DNA from: Indibacter alkaliphilus LW1
GTDB lineage: Bacteria; Bacteroidota; Bacteroidia; Cytophagales; Cyclobacteriaceae
NCBI RefSeq assembly: GCF_000295935.2
Contig: NZ_ALWO02000052.1
Span: 186,001 to 250,000, forward strand
Direction: 5' to 3'
DNA: 64,000 bases
In this document: in pieces, positions 59,292-64,000 of the stretch
How the letters are laid out: each line of letters starts with the position of its first letter
Numbering within the stretch: position 1 is the first letter of the stretch
Position numbers and translations under genes: made by a program
Notes under the pieces: generated by a model
What the model saw: only the letters and a program-made list of their open reading frames with translations
Databases searched by the model: none
What the model was told of the DNA's origin: nothing

Positions 59292-62273
59292 TCAGCGAAT
59301 GCTGGTTGTATCTGGTTTGGTGGTATTTCTTGGGCGCAATACATTCCGAAGTACATTTTTAGCTTCATCTACTGCCCTGTCTTTGGTCTCTGAAGCTTTC
59401 CTTTCAGCTTCTCTTTTGACACTATCCTGCATAGTTTCTGCCTTTGACCTTACTTCTCTTCTAATACTGTCCTCTGCAGCTTTGAATTGTTGCGTAGCTT
59501 GTTCCTGGATATTTTCTCTTTCTTGACTTACTCTTGAGCGCAGCGCATTGGACAACAGGTTTTCTATGCTGTTTCCTCCTGCAAGTGAAACTCTTGGATT
59601 ATTGTAAGTACCTCCAAGATTTAAGGATACAGGTATAATAGTGGATTCACTGGCTTGTGTTCCTGTAATTGTGGAAAGCAATTTGTTGGCCATAGAGCCA
59701 AATTTTCCAGCTGGAACTTCCATATTAATCAGGTAGTTTATCCCTCCATCGAAGGATGTACTTCCCTGAATATTTGCCTGATAATCCCAAAGTCTTACAT
59801 CAAATGGTCTTACATCCATTACGCCATTATCAATTTCAATTGGGATACTGATGTTTCTCATCTGAAGGCTATTGGATTCATTTAATCTGGTAACCTGAGA
59901 AACTGCCTGTAAAAGCTGAGGGTTTTGATAGGCCGCTTCTGCTACTCTGAGTAAACCTTTCCCATCCAAGGTTGAAAGAATTGGCATCATATCCGGTCCT
60001 AGCTTTCCGGAGAAATTCAACTTCGTATTGAAATTTCCAGTCAAATGCTGGGCTATTGGAGCAAATGCTTTCACAGTATTAAATGCTTCAAATGCTCTTG
60101 GAATACTCAAGCTTGATATATCCAAGTTGAAATCAAAAAGAGGCTCGGTGATGTTTCTTGGATCATAACTTCCATTCATACTTACTTGTCCTCCAAGAGT
60201 GCTCATTGCGGCATCTCTGAATTGAAGAATTCCATCCTTGATGCTGAGATTACCCCTTACATTTTTTAAACTCAGGTTGTCATAAAGAACCTCATCCATA
60301 TTGACAGCGAGGTTGAAGTCAATATTTGTGGGGAATGCGATTACACTCAATTCCGTGGTGTCTGAAGCGTCAGCGGTCATCCATTCATTGATATCAAATC
60401 TACTGGAGTTTAAGTTGAGCTGTCCATTCAATACTTCATTTTCTTTTAAGAAATAATCCAGATAATTAGATAAAAAACCACTTGCTTGAAGTGGGCTTTT
60501 ACCTAACCTGGAATCAAAAGATTTCAAATTGATTCTTTGTGGCGAGAACTCTACAGAGGAATTGTTGATCCGTACTCCTTGAGGTAGATCTGTTGAATTG
60601 AAATAGAAATCCATCAGATCCATCTCACCACGCATATCTATGCGGTTGTATCGGCTAGCTTCTACATCAGCATAGGACCCTTTGGTTTGAAGGTCAGCTT
60701 TTAGCTTACCTTCCATGATGATATCTTCCATAGGGAAGATGGCCAATATTTTACCTAAATCCACCGATCCCATCAGAGCTCCATCCCAATTAAGTTTTGA
60801 AAAATCCTGAATTCTAAGATTACCGGAGACCTGCTCGTCTTCCAATTCGAACCCAAATTGGGTAAGATCTACCACGAAATCATCCATTTGGCCACTTGGG
60901 TTAATGATGCTGGCAATGAAGTTTAATTTTTCAATGGGAGCAGGGTAATCCTCACTTTTTACAAAACCATTGCTTAGGTTGAGTTTGGTATCAATACTAG
61001 GGATAATCTGAGCTGCTGAATCATACCTGCCTTTTGCAGTTGCATCTACATCTAAAATACCCTTCAGTGTAATGCCTTCTACCGGAAAAATTGAAGTAAG
61101 TTCTTCCAAATTCAATTTGCCCCTCAATGCACCATCCATGGTGTAATCTACAAGATTGGCCAGTGAAAACCTTCCGGAAATAGGATTGCTACCAAAATTC
61201 ATGTTGAAGGTTGGGATGTTTATAGTGGTATTGTCCAAGTTATTTGTAGCATTGGCAATCTGCATGTCTACATTGATATCGCTGACAGGTCTTGGAAGAT
61301 CGGGGTATTGAAACATACCATCTTCTACTTTAAGGGAAATATCAAAGGTAGGGAAACTGCTTTCATTATAGATTCCTTTCATGAAGCCTCTAAAGTCCAT
61401 GTTTCCAGATGTACGGAGATTTTCAAAACTATCTGTATAAATACCGGGAACCAAAGAAAGGACACTTTTGAAGGAGTTGTTTTTACCCTCAAAAGACAGG
61501 TCCATTTCTATATCATCTTCTGGCAATGCGATATATCCTTGAAGATCAAAAAGAAAATCATTCAAGGTAAAGCTACCATCTCCAAGGGTAAATTTAAACT
61601 GTTCCAAATCAACATTGAGTACAGTTTCTCCTTTGAACCGCTTGCTTTTCAAGTAATTGGTTCCTTCATAAGAAACATCGGCAATATATGCTTCCATCTT
61701 CATAGGAAGATCGTAGACATCAAGGGTAAAGTCTCCCCTTCCTTCTATATCGATTTGGCCTAAAGCCATAAAAAAATCAAGCTTATGGTCATTATAGATC
61801 AAATCAAGATCATTGACTTCCAGAATATCTACAGCCATTTTAAAGTTACTCTCTGTAGGTGCTTCTTCGGTAGGATAGGTGATGTCGTAGTTGGCGGTGC
61901 CGTCCTCAAGTACTTTTACATATAAGCTTCCTCCGTTCAAATGCATTCCTGTCAGTGTTGGATATTCATCGAAGAGAACACTTCTGAGGTTGAAATCTAC
62001 CTGAAGTTGGTTTACATGGATCAAGGTATCATTTTGGAATGGAGGATTACCAATAATGCCAAACTCCCTCACGGTAGCGGAAATATGGGGGAACCTTCGG
62101 AAAATACTCAGGCTGATATTGTTGAAGTCATAATAGACCTGTGCATTGACTGATGCCTGTATTTCTCTGTCAATTCTTTCAGCTATTTTATCTTTGAAAA
62201 TAAATGGGAGTGCTATCAGGATCCCTAGAATTAAGAGAAATACGGCACCCGCTATCAACAGTTTTTTTTTCAT
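59292..62273 (-). CDS. Large AsmA-like membrane-anchored protein
   Basis: 993 residues. One N-terminal membrane helix (~3-27, LLIAGAVFLLILGILIALPF) followed by AsmA N-domain features (KDKIAERIDREIQASVNAQVYYDFNNISLSIFRRFPHISATV-type start) and long beta-rich repeats to ~900, with the AsmA C-terminal region (~700-890; FSGKLGPDMMPILSTLDGKGLL, SLQMRNISIPIEIDNGVMDVRP). The end is a charged coiled-coil with alternating Glu and Arg (~905-980). AsmA/TamB relatives act in the periplasm in lipid transport or outer-membrane biogenesis; the exact role here is unknown. Confidence 0.9.
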   Translation of the reverse strand: MKKKLLIAGAVFLLILGILIALPFIFKDKIAERIDREIQASVNAQVYYDFNNISLSIFRRFPHISATVREFGIIGNPPFQNDTLIHVNQLQVDFNLRSVLFDEYPTLTGMHLNGGSLYVKVLEDGTANYDITYPTEEAPTESNFKMAVDILEVNDLDLIYNDHKLDFFMALGQIDIEGRGDFTLDVYDLPMKMEAYIADVSYEGTNYLKSKRFKGETVLNVDLEQFKFTLGDGSFTLNDFLFDLQGYIALPEDDIEMDLSFEGKNNSFKSVLSLVPGIYTDSFENLRTSGNMDFRGFMKGIYNESSFPTFDISLKVEDGMFQYPDLPRPVSDINVDMQIANATNNLDNTTINIPTFNMNFGSNPISGRFSLANLVDYTMDGALRGKLNLEELTSIFPVEGITLKGILDVDATAKGRYDSAAQIIPSIDTKLNLSNGFVKSEDYPAPIEKLNFIASIINPSGQMDDFVVDLTQFGFELEDEQVSGNLRIQDFSKLNWDGALMGSVDLGKILAIFPMEDIIMEGKLKADLQTKGSYADVEASRYNRIDMRGEMDLMDFYFNSTDLPQGVRINNSSVEFSPQRINLKSFDSRLGKSPLQASGFLSNYLDYFLKENEVLNGQLNLNSSRFDINEWMTADASDTTELSVIAFPTNIDFNLAVNMDEVLYDNLSLKNVRGNLSIKDGILQFRDAAMSTLGGQVSMNGSYDPRNITEPLFDFNLDISSLSIPRAFEAFNTVKAFAPIAQHLTGNFNTKLNFSGKLGPDMMPILSTLDGKGLLRVAEAAYQNPQLLQAVSQVTRLNESNSLQMRNISIPIEIDNGVMDVRPFDVRLWDYQANIQGSTSFDGGINYLINMEVPAGKFGSMANKLLSTITGTQASESTIIPVSLNLGGTYNNPRVSLAGGNSIENLLSNALRSRVSQERENIQEQATQQFKAAEDSIRREVRSKAETMQDSVKREAERKASETKDRAVDEAKNVLRNVLRPRNTTKPDTTSIR

Positions 62274-62332
62274 GACACCAATGAGTTTTTAATTTTAAAC
62301 GAAAATCCCTCTAAAGAGTCTTGCGTTTTGGA

Positions 62333-63124
62333 TTACCAGACTTTTTGGATTTCGCCCATAAGTTCTGTATGTACATGCGAATTACTTGCCAAGATTGTTT
62401 TTCCAAACAAATAGTCATTGTCACCTTCAAAATCTGTGACTTTTCCTCCTGCCTCTTGTAGGATAATTACACCTGCGGCCACATCGTAAGGCTTGAGGTC
62501 GTATTCGAAAAATCCTTCAGATCTTCCACATGCCACATAGCATAGATCAGTAGCAGCACTACCCATTCTTCTTAATCCATGGCAGGTTTCCATAAGGCTT
62601 CGCAAAATTTTCAGGTAATTATCAATCTTACTGAATGCCGAATAAGGGAACCCCGTTACTACTAAGCTTTCGGAAAGTGTTTTAGGTTTGCTGACTTGAA
62701 TTTTTTTCTCGTTTAGATAGGCTCCGTTTCCTTTACTGGCGTAAAAGCATTCATCAAAATTGACTTCATAGACTACTCCCAATACAATTTCGTCTTTGTA
62801 TTTGAGCCCTATACTTACTGCAAAAATCGGAATACCATGAATAAAATTGGTGGTACCATCCAAAGGATCTATGATCCAGGTATAGTCCTTTCCACTTTGA
62901 CCTGCAGTGCCTTCTTCAGCTATAAAATCAGCTTCCGGCAAAATTTCTCTCAATTGGCTGACGATTATCTTTTCGGCTTCTTTGTCCACATAAGATACCA
63001 GGTCATTCAATCCCTTTGACTCTATTTTGTTCCTATCAAAGGTTTTGGATTCCTGACGGATAAATGCACCGGCAGTTTTGGCTGTATCAATTGTTTGCTT
63101 AAGAATGTTGGATAATTCTATCAT
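62333..63124 (-). CDS. Inositol monophosphatase family protein (SuhB-like)
   Basis: 263 residues with the full Mg-dependent phosphatase signature: FIAEEGTAG near 68 (motif A Glu), IIDPLDGTTNFIHGIPIF near 85 (motif DPLDGT), and YDVAAGVIILQEAGGKVTDF near 213 (motif B). Cleaves inositol-phosphate or related sugar phosphates; the physiological substrate is not known for this family in bacteria, where SuhB-like proteins also bind ribosomal RNA. It lies 41 bp downstream of rsmI on the same strand. Confidence 0.95.
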   Translation of the reverse strand: MIELSNILKQTIDTAKTAGAFIRQESKTFDRNKIESKGLNDLVSYVDKEAEKIIVSQLREILPEADFIAEEGTAGQSGKDYTWIIDPLDGTTNFIHGIPIFAVSIGLKYKDEIVLGVVYEVNFDECFYASKGNGAYLNEKKIQVSKPKTLSESLVVTGFPYSAFSKIDNYLKILRSLMETCHGLRRMGSAATDLCYVACGRSEGFFEYDLKPYDVAAGVIILQEAGGKVTDFEGDNDYLFGKTILASNSHVHTELMGEIQKVW

Positions 63125-63165
63125 TTTTAATTTGATTTTTTGATTAATGAAAGGTTGAGGGGCTT

Positions 63166-63855
63166 TTATTTGCCCTGAACTACCAAGACAATTTCTCCTT
63201 TAATCGGATTTTCTTGATAATAGGCAATCAGTTCTTCTAGAGTTCCTCTGACATTTTCTTCATAAAGTTTTGTCAGCTCTCTGGAGACACTTGCCATACG
63301 TTCAGGCCCAAAGGCTTCTGCAAACTGCTCCAGGGTTTTCATCAGCCGATGCGGAGATTCATAAAATATCATGGTTCGGCCTTCATCTTTGAGGTTTTCT
63401 ATTCTGGTTTTTCTTCCCTTTTTGTGAGGAAGAAAACCCTCAAAAGTAAAGCGGTCATTGGGCAGGCCTGAATTGACCAATGCCGGGACGAAAGCTGTCG
63501 CTCCAGGTAAACAGTTGACTGTCAAGCCGGCCTCATTGGCGGCTCTTACGAGCAAAAAACCAGGATCTGAAATACCAGGTGTTCCGGCATCACTGACCAA
63601 GGCCATCGTCTCTCCTCTTTTAAGTCGGTCAATGAGCTTTTCTACGGTTTTGTGCTCATTGAAAATATGGTAGCTTTGAAGCGGTCGCTGGATTTCAAAA
63701 TGCTTGAGAAGCTTTCCTGTAGTCCGCGTATCTTCTGCCAAGATCACGTCCACTGACTTCAGAATATCAATTGCCCGAAAGGTAATATCCTGAAGATTTC
63801 CTATTGGAGTAGGGACCAAATAGAGGCTTACTGCTGTTTCTGCCAAGTCGGACAT
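63166..63855 (-). CDS. rsmI: 16S rRNA 2'-O-ribose C1402 methyltransferase RsmI
   Basis: 229 residues. Motifs of the RsmI/SIROHEME-type methyltransferase fold are visible: LYLVPTPIGNLQDITFRAI near 12, AEDTRTTGKLLKHF near 40, LVSDAGTPGISDPG near 80, and GATAFVPALVNSGLP near 108, then a C-terminal PHRLMKTLEQ segment. It methylates C1402 of 16S rRNA at the 2'-OH together with RsmH. It lies 3 bp downstream of the pterin dehydratase gene end (63859), so co-transcription is likely. Confidence 0.97.
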   Translation of the reverse strand: MSDLAETAVSLYLVPTPIGNLQDITFRAIDILKSVDVILAEDTRTTGKLLKHFEIQRPLQSYHIFNEHKTVEKLIDRLKRGETMALVSDAGTPGISDPGFLLVRAANEAGLTVNCLPGATAFVPALVNSGLPNDRFTFEGFLPHKKGRKTRIENLKDEGRTMIFYESPHRLMKTLEQFAEAFGPERMASVSRELTKLYEENVRGTLEELIAYYQENPIKGEIVLVVQGK

Positions 63856-63858
63856 ATA

Positions 63859-64000
63859 TTAAATCTTATCGATGGCTTTGGCCAGTTGACGATCCTTTTC
63901 GGTGATTGTATTTCCGGCATCATGGGTGGTGAGCTCTATAGTTACTTTATTGTATACATTGCTCCAATTGGGGTGATGGCCCTGAGCCTCCGCCAAAAAA
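63859..64000 (-). CDS. phhB: Pterin-4-alpha-carbinolamine dehydratase, C-terminal part (runs off the window)
   Basis: 47 codons of the carboxyl end, ending in LAKAIDKI and stop. The family motif [21 protein letters not shown] is visible (shown in part: GHHPNW), followed by [18 protein letters not shown], both hallmark of PCD/DCoH. The enzyme regenerates quinonoid pterin cofactor. The start and N-terminal ~50 residues lie beyond base 64000. It precedes rsmI by 3 bp. Confidence 0.92.
   Translation of the reverse strand, partial: FLAEAQGHHPNWSNVYNKVTIELTTHDAGNTITEKDRQLAKAIDKI

Overview
The window reads as the chromosome of a Bacteroidota bacterium of the order Cytophagales, probably family Cyclobacteriaceae (Algoriphagus-like). 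Reasons seen in the sequence: a type IX secretion C-terminal sorting domain, SusC/FecA-type TonB receptors with carboxypeptidase-regulatory N-domains, many SPII lipoproteins, almost no Shine-Dalgarno sequences but several promoters of the Bacteroidota form (TTTG, 17-19 bp, TAnnTTTG), an NQR subunit, DUF4252 proteins, and AT-rich spacers. The genus call is inference. It looks like ordinary core chromosome with a few accessory stretches; I see no prophage, CRISPR array, intact insertion sequence or defence island.

Layout. 1-5.8 kb: 5' end of rho, then recO, a PorZ-like T9SS protein, thymidine kinase and a ferredoxin on the minus strand, and an unassigned plus-strand protein. 5.8-11.3 kb: the cell-shape operon mreB-mreC-mreD-mrdA-rodA (minus). 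11.4-16.2 kb: rimP-nusA-infB (plus). 16.2-21 kb: small membrane/secreted proteins and a three-gene set in which a vanadium-haloperoxidase/PAP2-type lipoprotein lies between two outer-membrane barrel proteins. 21-29.5 kb: cstA, accD, a lone nqrF, a tight four-gene unit (arginase-like, cytochrome b5-like, BadF/NAG-kinase-like, murQ), and rluB. 29.6-34.4 kb: two paralogous secreted proteins, and an ECF sigma / putative anti-sigma / DUF4252 operon. 34.6-37 kb: tRNA-Phe and a two-gene HdrCB-like iron-sulfur pair. 37-37.5 kb: a gene-free stretch with an inverted repeat and four spaced direct repeats.

37.5-43.9 kb: a conserved hypothetical gene, a PorE-like OmpA lipoprotein, a UPF0316 membrane protein, recX, tpiA and prmA. 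44-48.8 kb: TonB receptor, secreted repeat protein, LytS-type kinase and LytTR regulator. 49-54.4 kb: two tandem DUF4221-like lipoproteins and a complete TRAP transporter (DctP-DctQ-DctM). 54.8-57.5 kb: a TonB receptor downstream of a histidine-rich small protein, probably for metal uptake. 57.6-64 kb: two small unknown genes, an AEC transporter, a large AsmA-type protein, an inositol-monophosphatase, rsmI and the 3' end of a pterin dehydratase gene.

Most noteworthy: AccD has lost three of its four zinc-ribbon cysteines; the arginase-family protein lacks two of the six usual manganese ligands; two T9SS-related proteins (PorZ-like, PorE-like) are encoded apart; the 33-bp-period repeats at 37.3 kb resemble an orphan IS21-type end; and the barrel-haloperoxidase-barrel set has no assigned role.
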